Part shown: positions 1-8,600 of the stretch, in pieces
How positions within the stretch are numbered: position 1 is the stretch's first letter
Layout of the letters: each line of letters begins with the position of its first letter
Assembly: GCF_000016285.1 (NCBI RefSeq)
Contig: NC_011988.1
Span: 372,001 to 436,000 of the forward strand
Length of the DNA: 64,000 nucleotides
Direction of reading: 5' to 3'
Origin: Allorhizobium ampelinum S4
GTDB taxonomy: Bacteria > Pseudomonadota > Alphaproteobacteria > Rhizobiales > Rhizobiaceae
Notes under the pieces: generated by a model
Seen by the model: only the letters and a program-made list of their open reading frames with translations
What the model was told of the DNA's origin: nothing
The model's database searches: none
Program-made: the position numbers and the translations under genes

Positions 1-56
1 CGACCGCGTTCGGTGACGCCCGAAAGCAGGTCACTGAGAAAAGAGGTTCCGGCCAT
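1..56 (-). CDS. matA: Malonyl-CoA decarboxylase-like N-terminus (partial, cut by window edge)
   Basis: Only the first 18 codons are present, beginning MAGTSFLSDLL, and the frame is open to the window edge. A strong ribosome binding site (GGAGG on the minus strand, 65-69) lies 8 bases before the ATG. The assignment to matA rests mainly on context: the next gene is a divergent GntR regulator with a TTGTATACAA operator between them, the arrangement known for the rhizobial malonate operon (matABC with matR). MatA decarboxylates malonyl-CoA to acetyl-CoA. Eighteen residues cannot prove the family, so the call is an inference. Confidence 0.5.
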   Translation of the reverse strand, partial: MAGTSFLSDLLSGVTERG

Positions 57-180
57 CCAAAATTCCTCCGATCATCAGGACGGCGCCCCCCGCGCTGCCC
101 CTTTTATTATCATTGTCTATTCAATATCCACCGCAATATGGTATGTAAGCTGGCCCACAATGTGCACGGTGTCAACAGTC

Positions 181-190
181 TTGTATACAA
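181..190. promoter_or_regulatory. MatR-type operator palindrome TTGTATACAA
   Basis: A perfect 10-bp palindrome lies in the divergent region between the matA-like start and the GntR gene, 34 bases before the regulator's start. The same sequence is described as the MatR binding site in Rhizobium leguminosarum bv. trifolii. It could control both divergent genes and autoregulate the regulator. Confidence 0.7.
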
Positions 191-223
191 GAATGGAAAA
201 ATTGCATTATGGAGGCCAGATGC

Positions 224-874
224 ATGTCTGAAAACGCGGGGCGTTGGCTGCGGGACGAAATTGAAAATGCGATTTTGTCTCATGAATTTGCGCCCGGTCT
301 CCGCTTGGATGAGACCTTGCTGGCCAATCGGTTCGGTGTGTCACGCACACCCGTGCGCGAAGCGCTGATGCAGCTGAACGCCATTGGCCTTATCGAGATC
401 CGTCCGCGCCGTGGGGCCGTCGTTATCGATCCGGGACCGCACCGTATCTATCAAATGTTCGAGGTCATGGCCGAGCTGGAAGGTCTGGCCGGTTCGCTTG
501 CTGCCCGCCGGCTGGATGAGCAATCCAAAGAGGCCATTCTTGAGGCCCATAAGCGGTGTGAAATCTCCGCGGGCGCTGGCGACAGCGATAGCTATTATTA
601 TGACAACGAAGCCTTTCACAAGGCGATCTATGCGGCAAGCCGGAGCGAATTTCTGGAGGAGCAGTGCAACCAGCTGCATCGCCGCCTGCGACCCTATAGG
701 CGGCTGCAATTGCGGGTGCGCAACCGCTTGTCGACGTCATTTTCCGAACATGGGGCGATTGTCGAGGCGCTTTTTCGAGGCGATGTCGAGGAGACAAGAC
801 GGTTGCTCGGAATGCATGTGGCCGTTCAGGGTGAAAGGTTCAGCGACCTCGTTGCCAACATGGCTGCCCGGTGA
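224..874 (+). CDS. matR: GntR-family (FadR/FCD) transcriptional regulator, MatR-like
   Basis: A 216-residue regulator, probably controlling malonate uptake and use. The first 70 residues form a GntR winged helix-turn-helix, with the typical VSRTPVREALMQL recognition segment and an E-rich wing. The rest is an all-helical FCD ligand domain (about residues 80-205). I chose the ATG at 224 because GGAGG (211-215) sits 8 bases upstream; an upstream in-frame ATG at 209 has no such site. The gene is divergent from the truncated matA-like gene and follows a TTGTATACAA operator. The family is clear; the matR identity rests on the operator and the neighbour. Confidence 0.75.
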   Translation: MSENAGRWLRDEIENAILSHEFAPGLRLDETLLANRFGVSRTPVREALMQLNAIGLIEIRPRRGAVVIDPGPHRIYQMFEVMAELEGLAGSLAARRLDEQSKEAILEAHKRCEISAGAGDSDSYYYDNEAFHKAIYAASRSEFLEEQCNQLHRRLRPYRRLQLRVRNRLSTSFSEHGAIVEALFRGDVEETRRLLGMHVAVQGERFSDLVANMAAR

Positions 875-951
875 TTAGAGTATTATAATTGCAATTTGCA
901 TGCGGCCAGCGGCGATTATTGGATAGACTGTTAGGCAGACTGTAAGCGCTG

Positions 952-3291
952 ATGTCGAAGCATAATGCGAAATCCATGACCGCACCACTCGATGCGCCTA
1001 TTGGGCGAAGCGATCTGATCGCGCGCATTGTCCATGACATTAGCCCTGTCATCGTCGTGACTGCGCCCGCAGGCTTCGGTAAGTCCTGGTTTCTTCAGGC
1101 ATTGATCGCGGCGCTTGGAGCTGATGCCGCCCTATGGACGGTCTATGATCGCCCTCCCATCTCTCCTGACCTTTCGCGGCTTGAGCAAGGACACCGCTAT
1201 GCCATTGCCCTGCGCCCCGGCGAGAGCTTGCCCGGGCTGGACCGGCTGCGCCTCTATGGTCAGGTGCTGGATCTTGATGGTGAGGATCTTCTGCTGCCGC
1301 AGGGCGGATTGAGCAGACGTGACTGGGACAGATGTGCCGGCTGGCCGGTCCTGTTGTCGCCGGGGATAGAGTGTCAGGATGCGCTTGCTGGACAGAGCCG
1401 GCTTTCGACGTTTCTGGCCGAAGACTGTCTGGCTGGTCTGGATGATGCTGATATGTCGGCGCTTCTGGTCTGTGGAGAGAATTGGCCGTCCTGGCTTGCC
1501 ATGCGTCTGCCGCCGCTTGCCCATCCCGCCACCGCAGCCTGCCAAAGGATCAAGAGCGCTTTGCCCGGCGCGCTGGAGCAAGAAATGCTCCGACGTCTTG
1601 CCGATCCGTTTCAGGCTGCTGATCCGTCTGGCGTTCTGGCGCAGGCTTTACGCTGCAACCCGCGAAATCTGGAGGCGGTGATCCTGCGGCTGCTGGCATG
1701 CAATCAGGGCAAGGACGCACTGTCCCTGTTTTGCAAGGCAGGGGGCTGGTTTCTCTATTATCGGCTGGGCCATGAGGCCTTCTTGCGTGTGGTGACAGGT
1801 CTTGAGGCGGGCTGTGATGACCTGCCGGAAGAACTGGCCATCAGTCGCGCTTTTCTGATGATCAAAGCCGGTGATGTGGCATGGGCAATGCAATTTCTGG
1901 TCCAGCGCTTCGGGGTGGAAATGCGCAATGTCCTGGCCGTTTTCTCGGGCGATAGCGCGCTTTCCCTGCGTGTCAGGCTGTTTCGTATCACGGTCCTGAT
2001 CTATGAGGATGTTACGCCGACCGACAGATTGCTGGAAGCGCTGTTTGAGATTGGTGGCGAGCTATCCCTGGACGAGCCGGAGCAGCGCGGATCCTTTTAT
2101 AACGCCATGCTGGAATTTTTCCTTCGGCTCCGGCGCTACGAAGAGGCAAATGGCATGGCCGAAAAGGCCATGAAGGCCTATCGGCAGGCGGATTGTCCCA
2201 TTCTGTGCTTCTATATAGCGCTGCATCAATCGGTACTCAGCCTTTTGACCTCCGATTTCAACCGTATGGGCCAGTCTCTGCGGCTTGCCGAGGACATGCT
2301 GGCAAAAACAGGCTTTGACAGCCCCGGAGATCGTCGCTTTCTTGACCTGCTGACGGCTTGCATGGCCTATGAAAACGGCGAGCCAGCGGTGCTGCTTGGC
2401 TTTTTACAGGAAGAGATGGCCGCAATGATTGCGGGCGAGTTATGGCCAAGTCTGGCCGATGTCGCCATCTACTACGGCAGCCACGCCTTGAGTGTCCACA
2501 TGTCCACCCGCGTCGCTCTTCGCTTTCTCGATGGCTGGAGCGTTTACCAGCCGATGAATCGGCAGTTTCGTCTCTCGCTGGATGTGCGTAAGGCGCAGAT
2601 CCTGCAAAGCGGCAATTGCTGGGGCGATGCGACCCGGCTTCTTGCGCCGTTGCGGGCCGGATTTGATCGGGTGTGGATTGAAAGCGCGCAGGAGGCTCTG
2701 GCCCGCTTGGCGGGTCGAGACGAGATTACGCTAGCCTTGAGCTGGCTGCGGCAAATCTCCTATGAGCGCCCGGCCTTTCCCCATCTCGACCGCAAGCTTG
2801 AGGTGATGCTGACCAACCCGCATCTGCTGGTCCGGCAAGAAATTGCGGTTTCCCTCTGGCTGGCCTTCGTCTTGCGGCAAACGCAGCAAAATTCCAGAGC
2901 CCGCACTCTGCTGCGACAGGTGTTTGAACGCTGCGCAAGCCATGGCGGACTGACGGCCCTTTCAGAGGAATGGCTGTTTCTCGATCACCTGCTGCAAGAC
3001 AAGCGGATAGTTGAATTCGTGATGGCGGCCACCCCGGCGCGGGCCATCCTGCGGCGGCTGGACAGGGGGCGTCACAGCAGTCTTGCGGCGGCCCGGACCC
3101 GGCTGACCCAGCAGGAGCTGAAAATCCTGACCATGCTGGCGGAAGGCGCCTCCAACAAGCTGATTGCCCGCAACAGCGGCATTTCAGAGCCCACGGTGAA
3201 ATTTCATCTGAAAAATGTCTATCGCAAACTTGGCTGCTCCCGGCGTCACGAGGCGATTGCGGCGGCGAAGGCGCTGGGTTGGGTGCGCTAA
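952..3291 (+). CDS. LuxR-family LAL/MalT-like ATP-dependent transcriptional regulator
   Basis: A large 779-residue regulator of the LAL (MalT-like) type. Near the N-terminus is a P-loop, APAGFGKS (about residues 40-47), for nucleotide binding. A long helical, TPR-like middle region follows. The last 65 residues are a LuxR helix-turn-helix (LTQQELKILTMLAEG, then SNKLIARNSGISEPTVKFHL). No strong ribosome binding site precedes 952, and an in-frame ATG at 973 is an alternative start. It stands directly before the peptide-type ABC, hydantoinase and DUF917 operon in the same orientation, so it is the likely activator of that operon. The direct repeats at 3372-3405 are candidate binding sites. The inducer is unknown. 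Confidence 0.8.
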   Translation: MSKHNAKSMTAPLDAPIGRSDLIARIVHDISPVIVVTAPAGFGKSWFLQALIAALGADAALWTVYDRPPISPDLSRLEQGHRYAIALRPGESLPGLDRLRLYGQVLDLDGEDLLLPQGGLSRRDWDRCAGWPVLLSPGIECQDALAGQSRLSTFLAEDCLAGLDDADMSALLVCGENWPSWLAMRLPPLAHPATAACQRIKSALPGALEQEMLRRLADPFQAADPSGVLAQALRCNPRNLEAVILRLLACNQGKDALSLFCKAGGWFLYYRLGHEAFLRVVTGLEAGCDDLPEELAISRAFLMIKAGDVAWAMQFLVQRFGVEMRNVLAVFSGDSALSLRVRLFRITVLIYEDVTPTDRLLEALFEIGGELSLDEPEQRGSFYNAMLEFFLRLRRYEEANGMAEKAMKAYRQADCPILCFYIALHQSVLSLLTSDFNRMGQSLRLAEDMLAKTGFDSPGDRRFLDLLTACMAYENGEPAVLLGFLQEEMAAMIAGELWPSLADVAIYYGSHALSVHMSTRVALRFLDGWSVYQPMNRQFRLSLDVRKAQILQSGNCWGDATRLLAPLRAGFDRVWIESAQEALARLAGRDEITLALSWLRQISYERPAFPHLDRKLEVMLTNPHLLVRQEIAVSLWLAFVLRQTQQNSRARTLLRQVFERCASHGGLTALSEEWLFLDHLLQDKRIVEFVMAATPARAILRRLDRGRHSSLAAARTRLTQQELKILTMLAEGASNKLIARNSGISEPTVKFHLKNVYRKLGCSRRHEAIAAAKALGWVR

Positions 3292-3371
3292 TGGTTCCCC
3301 GCTGACATACTTTAGCTCCTTGTCTTGCGCGCCGCCCGCAAAGCGGTTCCGATCATGGCTTGAAACGCCAT

Positions 3372-3405
3372 AAAACCTATCCTTATTTTGTAAAAACCTA
3401 TCCTT
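3372..3405 (+). promoter_or_regulatory. Two direct repeats AAAACCTATCCTT, 21 bp apart
   Basis: The 13-mer AAAACCTATCCTT occurs at 3372-3384 and again, identically, at 3393-3405. The start-to-start spacing is 21 bp, two helical turns, in the only untranslated gap between the LAL regulator and the transporter operon. On the other strand it reads AAGGATAGG, purine-rich like MalT boxes. Spaced direct repeats suit a cooperative activator of the LAL class. The binding role is inferred. Confidence 0.55.
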
Positions 3406-3465
3406 CACCCGCATTGCTCTTGCCAGTCCTTCCGCGCCACCATGGCGCAAAGAGGGAATGGCGGG

Positions 3466-4494
3466 ATGATTTTGCATGTTGTCGAGCAGATCGTGAGGCG
3501 GGTGTTTTCCGTGGTCATGGTGCTGTTCGTGCTGTCTTTGATGATTTTTGCGCTGGCCCGCGTGGTACCCGGCGATCCGGCCCGCATGGCGCTGGGGCCG
3601 TCGGCATCGCAGGAACAGGTCACGGCGCTGGCCCGTGAAATGGGACTCGATCAGCCTGTCCTTGTGCAATATGGCCGCTACATCACGAATGCCCTGCAAG
3701 GCGATCTTGGCCAATCGCTGTCGTCGCATCGTCCCGTCATTCAGGATGTTGTTGAATTTCTCCCCGCCACGCTGGAGCTTGTGGTGGTGACGGTCATTCT
3801 CGATCTGCTGATTGCCATTCCCCTTGGCGTCATCACCGCACGTCACCGAAACACCTGGATCGATAATATCGGACGACTGTTTTCCATGGTCGGCGTCACG
3901 GTGCCGTCGTTTCTGTTTGCCATTGGTCTGCAATTGTTTGCGGCGAATTTTCTGCCGGGCTGGCCTTTGTTGGGGCAGGTGAATTTCGATCTTCACGCCC
4001 CCGCCGGGCCAACCGGCTTTCTGTTGGTTGATAGTTTGATCCATGGCCGCGCCGATGTGTTTGTGGATGCCCTGCAACATCTGATCTTTCCGGCATTGGC
4101 ACTGGCCATGGCAGGCATTGGCCAGATCACCCGCATCATGCGCTCGGCAATGATTGAAAATCAGCGCAAGGACCATGTTCTAACACTGCTCAGTTTTGGC
4201 GTGCCGGATTATGTTGTGACCTTTCGCTACCTGCTCAAGTTGTCGTCTGTAGCACCGCTGACCATCATGGGGCTGGAATTTGCCTCGCTGATTGGCAATG
4301 CCTTTGTGGTGGAAATGGTGTTTGGCTGGGGTGGTTTTGCGTCTTACGGTCTCAACGCCATCCTGCAAAAAGACCTGAACGCCCTGATGGCTGTGGTGCT
4401 GATTTCCGGCCTGTTTTTCATTCTCGCCAATCTTGTCATCGATCTGATTGTCAGCCTGATTGATCCGCGCCTGCGTTTTCGGGGAGGCCAATGA
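3466..4494 (+). CDS. Dipeptide/oligopeptide-type ABC transporter permease (DppB-like)
   Basis: An inner-membrane permease of about 342 residues. Its N-terminal segment carries the DppB-type ARVVPGDPARMALGP motif after the first membrane helix, and about six hydrophobic segments follow. The C-terminal half holds the BPD_transp_1 domain. I prefer the ATG at 3466 because it directly precedes the first amphipathic or membrane stretch and has a purine-rich AGAGGG about 10 bases upstream; an ATG at 3442 would add eight residues. It is the first gene of an operon with DppC-like, fused ATPase, hydantoinase and DUF917 genes. The substrate is probably a peptide-like or cyclic-amide compound, inferred from the neighbours. 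Confidence 0.88.
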   Translation: MILHVVEQIVRRVFSVVMVLFVLSLMIFALARVVPGDPARMALGPSASQEQVTALAREMGLDQPVLVQYGRYITNALQGDLGQSLSSHRPVIQDVVEFLPATLELVVVTVILDLLIAIPLGVITARHRNTWIDNIGRLFSMVGVTVPSFLFAIGLQLFAANFLPGWPLLGQVNFDLHAPAGPTGFLLVDSLIHGRADVFVDALQHLIFPALALAMAGIGQITRIMRSAMIENQRKDHVLTLLSFGVPDYVVTFRYLLKLSSVAPLTIMGLEFASLIGNAFVVEMVFGWGGFASYGLNAILQKDLNALMAVVLISGLFFILANLVIDLIVSLIDPRLRFRGGQ

Positions 4495-5351
4495 TGAGCG
4501 AACAAGATCTCTCAGCCGGTTACATGAGCTGGTACCGCTTTTCCCGCAATCCTGCCGCCTTGATCGGTGCGTTGATTGTGATTTCGGTGGTGGTCATGGC
4601 CATCCTTGCGCCGCTGATCACGCCGTTTCCCAGCCATATCGGCTCTGTTGTTGATTTTCGCCATCGCCACAATCCGCCAAACCTCACCAACTGGTTTGGA
4701 ACCGATAAGGTGGGCCGCGATCTGTTCACCCGCACCATTTTTGGCTTTCGCGTCTCATTGCTGCTGGTGTTTGGCGTGTTGGGGATTTCGGTGCCGATTG
4801 GCGCGGTACTGGGCCTGTGCGCTGGCTATTTCGGCGGTTGGACCGAGCGGCTGATCACCGGATTTACCAATATCATGCTGGCTATACCACCACTGGTCAT
4901 GGCACTGGCGATTGGCAATGTGCTGGAGCCAAACCTGATCAACGCCATGATTGCGATTACGCTTTTATGGTGGACCTGGCATGCGCGGCTTGTCTACCGC
5001 GTCACGGTCTCCATTGCCGGTGAAGATTTTATCGAGGCGGCGCGGCTAGCCGGTGCTGGCCCCATCCATATCCTGTTTCGGGAAATCCTGCCCAATTGCA
5101 TTGCCGTGATTTCGGTGAAGACCACGCTGGATGCGGCCTTTGTCATCTTGTTTGGCGCAACGCTGTCCTTCCTCGGTTTTGGGGTGAAGCCGCCAACGCC
5201 AGACCTCGGCTCGATGGTGGCCGATGGCCGTCAGTTTTTGCCGGAAAAATGGTGGGAAGTGCTGGCCCCCGGTGGCGCGATTTTCTACGCCACCCTTGGC
5301 TTTAACCTGCTGGGCGATGGCTTGCGCGACATGTTTGATGTGGAGGCGTGA
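4494..5351 (+). CDS. Dipeptide/oligopeptide-type ABC transporter permease (DppC-like)
   Basis: The second permease, about 285 residues. It has a short N-terminal cytoplasmic tail, the helix following FSRNPAALIGALIV, the periplasmic FGTDKVGRDLFTR motif typical of DppC/OppC, and a C-terminal BPD_transp_1 domain ending near GDGLRDMFD. The start overlaps the stop of the upstream permease. Tandem ATGs occur at 4491 and 4494; GGGGAGG (4481-4487) is better spaced from 4494. It pairs with the DppB-like subunit to form the membrane channel. Confidence 0.88.
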   Translation: MSEQDLSAGYMSWYRFSRNPAALIGALIVISVVVMAILAPLITPFPSHIGSVVDFRHRHNPPNLTNWFGTDKVGRDLFTRTIFGFRVSLLLVFGVLGISVPIGAVLGLCAGYFGGWTERLITGFTNIMLAIPPLVMALAIGNVLEPNLINAMIAITLLWWTWHARLVYRVTVSIAGEDFIEAARLAGAGPIHILFREILPNCIAVISVKTTLDAAFVILFGATLSFLGFGVKPPTPDLGSMVADGRQFLPEKWWEVLAPGGAIFYATLGFNLLGDGLRDMFDVEA

Positions 5352-5353
5352 CC

Positions 5354-7021
5354 ATGGCTGATCCCTTGCTGTGTGTGCAGGATTTGACCGTTGCCTTCTC
5401 CGGCTATGGCCGGGTGAACCGGGTGTTGCACGACATCTCTTTCACCATCGATGCCGGAGAGCGGGTTGCGCTGATTGGCGAAACCGGATCGGGCAAATCC
5501 GTGACATCCAAGGCCATTCTTGGCACGTTGCCAAACAATGCCAAGGTGGAGGCGGGCTCGATAGCCTATCGCGGGCGGCAGTTGTTGACGCTTCCATCCG
5601 GTGAACGCAACAAGCTGAAAGGCACTGCCTTTTCCATCATCATGCAGGACCCGCTGTCCTCCTTCAATCCGGTGTTTCGCATTGGTCGGCATCTGGAAGA
5701 CGTGATGCATTATGCCGATCGCAATCAGGGCATCTATGATACGCCGAAGGGGCGCAAACAGCGGATTTTCGAGGTGTTGCGCAAGGTGCAATTGGGCGAT
5801 GTCGAGCGGGTGTTCAACGCCTGGCCGTTTGAGCTGTCGGGCGGTATGCGCCAAAGGGTGCTGATTGCGCTGGCGCTTTTGCATCAACCCGATCTGTTGA
5901 TTGCCGACGAGCCGGGCACGGCACTGGATGTGACCACGCAGGATGAAATCTTGCGGCTGATCAATCGGCTGGTGTCGGAAGACGGTCTGTCGCTGCTGAT
6001 GATCACCCACAATCTCGGTGTCGTGCGCCAGACGGCTGACCGGGTGATTGTGATGCAGCATGGCCGCATTGTCGAACACGGACCGTTGAAATCCGTCTTC
6101 CAAGCCCCGCAGCAAGCCTATACGCGTGAGCTGATGGCGGCAGTGCCGCCGCTCTATGGCGAAGGTGTAGTGGATCAGCCGGTCAGCGACAAGGCTCCGA
6201 TCATTACCCTGAGCAATGTGCGTAAACTCTATGCCAAGCGGGCGCTGTTTGGCCAAAAGCGCGGCCATCTGGCGGTCAACAACATCAATCTTCAGGTCAA
6301 TGAGGGCGAAATTTTTGGCCTTGCCGGAGAAAGTGGCTCTGGCAAAACCACGCTGGCGCGGATGATGATGAACCTGTTGCAGCCCAGCGATGGCGAGATT
6401 GTTGTGCGCGGCACGCCCAGAGATGGCGCTTTGCGCCTCAGCCAGATCGTCTATCAAAATCCCGGCACATCGCTGAACCCCAAGCGCACGGTGGAGCAGA
6501 TTTTGGCTGTGCCGCTGGCCCATGTGGGCCTTGATAAAGGCCAGCGCAAAGCGCGCATGACCGAGCTTTTGGACCTCGTGCGTCTGCCCGCCAATTTCGT
6601 GTCAAAATATCCGCATGAGCTTTCCGGCGGGCAAAAGCAGCGGGTGGCCATTGCCCGCGCCTTGGCAGCCAATCCGCAGATCATCATTCTGGATGAGCCG
6701 ACATCGGCGCTGGATGTCTCGGTGCAGAAAACCGTGATTGAGCTGCTGTTGGACCTGCGCGCAAAGCTCGGCCTGACCTATGTGATCATTTCCCATGATC
6801 TGTCTTTGATGCGCAATTTCTGCTCGCGCATTGTCATCATGTACAAGGGCGAAATCGTCGAACATGGTACACCTGCCGAAGTGTTCGCGACAGCCCGCCA
6901 TCCCTATACCCGCGCCCTCATTGCCGCCATTCCGGTTCTGACCGATGCGCAAGAGGCGTTGAAACCCACCATTAGTGAAGAGGAACGAGGCCGCTTTCTG
7001 GTGCACGCCACCGGACTGTGA
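5354..7021 (+). CDS. Peptide-type ABC transporter ATPase, DppD-DppF fusion
   Basis: A 555-residue protein with two complete ABC ATPase domains. Domain one has Walker A GETGSGKS (about residue 40) and signature LSGGMRQR. Domain two has Walker A GESGSGKT and signature LSGGQKQR, with Walker B IIILDEPTSALD. It therefore does the work of separate DppD and DppF subunits in one chain. The ATG at 5354 has GGAGG (5342-5346) 7 bases upstream and directly follows the preceding stop. It energises import through the two upstream permeases. Such fused ATPases are common in rhizobial peptide-type importers. Confidence 0.88.
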   Translation: MADPLLCVQDLTVAFSGYGRVNRVLHDISFTIDAGERVALIGETGSGKSVTSKAILGTLPNNAKVEAGSIAYRGRQLLTLPSGERNKLKGTAFSIIMQDPLSSFNPVFRIGRHLEDVMHYADRNQGIYDTPKGRKQRIFEVLRKVQLGDVERVFNAWPFELSGGMRQRVLIALALLHQPDLLIADEPGTALDVTTQDEILRLINRLVSEDGLSLLMITHNLGVVRQTADRVIVMQHGRIVEHGPLKSVFQAPQQAYTRELMAAVPPLYGEGVVDQPVSDKAPIITLSNVRKLYAKRALFGQKRGHLAVNNINLQVNEGEIFGLAGESGSGKTTLARMMMNLLQPSDGEIVVRGTPRDGALRLSQIVYQNPGTSLNPKRTVEQILAVPLAHVGLDKGQRKARMTELLDLVRLPANFVSKYPHELSGGQKQRVAIARALAANPQIIILDEPTSALDVSVQKTVIELLLDLRAKLGLTYVIISHDLSLMRNFCSRIVIMYKGEIVEHGTPAEVFATARHPYTRALIAAIPVLTDAQEALKPTISEEERGRFLVHATGL

Positions 7022-7046
7022 ACCCGTTGTTGAAAGGAAAACACAC

Positions 7047-8600
7047 GTGTACCGATTGGGAATAGATGTGGGCGGCACCAATACGGATGCCGTTGTCATG
7101 CAGGGCGGTAAGGTTCTGTCGGGTATCAAGGCTCCAACCTCGGAGGATGTCACCACGGGCGTGGTCGAGGCCATGGAAGGGGCTATCAAAGCCGCAGGCA
7201 TTGACCGCAGCCTTGTGACCAATGTGATGATCGGCACCACCCATTTCACCAATGCGGTGATTGAGCGCAAGCATATGACCCCGGTTGCCGCCATCCGCCT
7301 CGGCCTGCCCGCCACCGCCTGCCTGCCGCCTGCGATAGACTGGCCGGAAGACCTGAAGCCCGTGGTGGGCAAGCATGGCTATATGGTGCGCGGCGGCTAT
7401 GAGTTTGATGGCCGTGAAATTTCGCCGCTGGATGAAGATGAGATCAAGCGTATTGCCGGTGAAATCCGCGCCAACAATCTCAAGGCCGCAGCTGTCACGT
7501 GCGTGTTCGGCCCGATCAATGCCGCGATGGAGCAGCGGACCAAGGCGATTTTGCAGGAGCATTGCCCCGGCCTGCCGGTGGTGATGTCCACCGACATTGG
7601 CCGCATCGGATTGCTGGAGCGCGAAAGTGCGGCGATCATGAACGCCAGCCTGTTGGAACTGGCCTATAAAACCGTACGGGCCTTTGGCGAAGCGCTCAAA
7701 AGCGCCGGGCTGACCTGCCCCTTTCATATCACCCAGAACGACGGCACGTTGATGGCGGCTGAGACGGTGAAGGATTTCCCGGTTCTGACCTTTGCCTCCG
7801 GCCCCACCAATTCCATGCGCGGTGCGGCCTTCCTCACCGGCGTGCAGGAAGCCATTGTGGTTGATATTGGCGGCACGACGTCTGATGTCGGCGCGCTGCA
7901 TCTGGGCTTTCCGCGTCAGGCGGCAACGGTGGTGGATGTCGGCGGCGTGCGCACCAATTTCCGTATGCCGGATGTGTTTTCCATTGGTCTGGGTGGCGGG
8001 TCTCTGGTGCGTGGCGATGCGGAAACAGTTACCGTTGGTCCGCAATCGGTGGGCTATCGCATCACCTCTGAGGCCAAAGTGTTTGGCGGCGCAACGCTGA
8101 CGGCCACCGATATTGCCGTGGCCGCTGGCCATGCCGATGTGGGCGATAAGAGCAAGGTGGCCGATGTCTCACCCGCGCTTGCCAAGGCAGCGCTTGCCCG
8201 TATCCATCAGATGCTGGAAAATGCCATTGAGCGCAGCCGGGTCTCGCCAGAGCCAATTCCGGTCATCGCCGTTGGCGGCGGCTCTATCCTGATGCCGGAT
8301 AAGCTGGGCGATTTTCAGATCATCCGGCCTGAGAATTTCTCGGTTGCCAATGCTGTGGGCGCTGCCATTGCCCAGATTTCCGGCGAAGTAGACCGGGTCT
8401 TTGCCCTTGAAAATGGCCTCACCCGCGAGCTGTGCCTGAAGCAGGCCGAAGAGGAAGCCACGAAAAACGCCGTTGCCGCAGGCGCTGATCCCACCACCAT
8501 TCAGGTGATTGAGCGTGAAGATGTGCCGCTGGCCTATCTGCCCGGCAATGCCACCCGCATCCACGTGAAAGTCGTGGGTGAGATGGGAGGGCAAGCATGA
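7047..8600 (+). CDS. Hydantoinase/oxoprolinase (HyuA) family protein
   Basis: A 517-residue protein of the ATP-dependent hydantoinase A/oxoprolinase family. It opens with the ASKHA phosphate-binding segment LGIDVGGTNTDAVV; a second nucleotide-binding motif, VVDIGGTTSDVGAL, lies near residue 270. The GTG at 7047 is preferred as start because GAAAGGA (7032-7038) precedes it and the family motif begins three residues in; upstream in-frame sequence overlaps the ATPase gene. No HyuB-type partner is present; instead two DUF917 genes follow with a 4-bp ATGA overlap. Probably acts on a cyclic amide or lactam brought in by the transporter. The exact substrate cannot be read from sequence. Confidence 0.82.
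   Translation: MYRLGIDVGGTNTDAVVMQGGKVLSGIKAPTSEDVTTGVVEAMEGAIKAAGIDRSLVTNVMIGTTHFTNAVIERKHMTPVAAIRLGLPATACLPPAIDWPEDLKPVVGKHGYMVRGGYEFDGREISPLDEDEIKRIAGEIRANNLKAAAVTCVFGPINAAMEQRTKAILQEHCPGLPVVMSTDIGRIGLLERESAAIMNASLLELAYKTVRAFGEALKSAGLTCPFHITQNDGTLMAAETVKDFPVLTFASGPTNSMRGAAFLTGVQEAIVVDIGGTTSDVGALHLGFPRQAATVVDVGGVRTNFRMPDVFSIGLGGGSLVRGDAETVTVGPQSVGYRITSEAKVFGGATLTATDIAVAAGHADVGDKSKVADVSPALAKAALARIHQMLENAIERSRVSPEPIPVIAVGGGSILMPDKLGDFQIIRPENFSVANAVGAAIAQISGEVDRVFALENGLTRELCLKQAEEEATKNAVAAGADPTTIQVIEREDVPLAYLPGNATRIHVKVVGEMGGQA

Noticed and set aside
3184..4176. 330-residue open frame on the minus strand
   Set aside because: It lies antisense to the DppB-like permease, is rich in His, Gln and Arg without domain-like order, and has no ribosome binding site.
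5285..6523. 412-residue open frame on the minus strand
   Set aside because: Antisense shadow of the clear fused ABC ATPase; composition is typical of reverse-strand reading of high-GC coding DNA.
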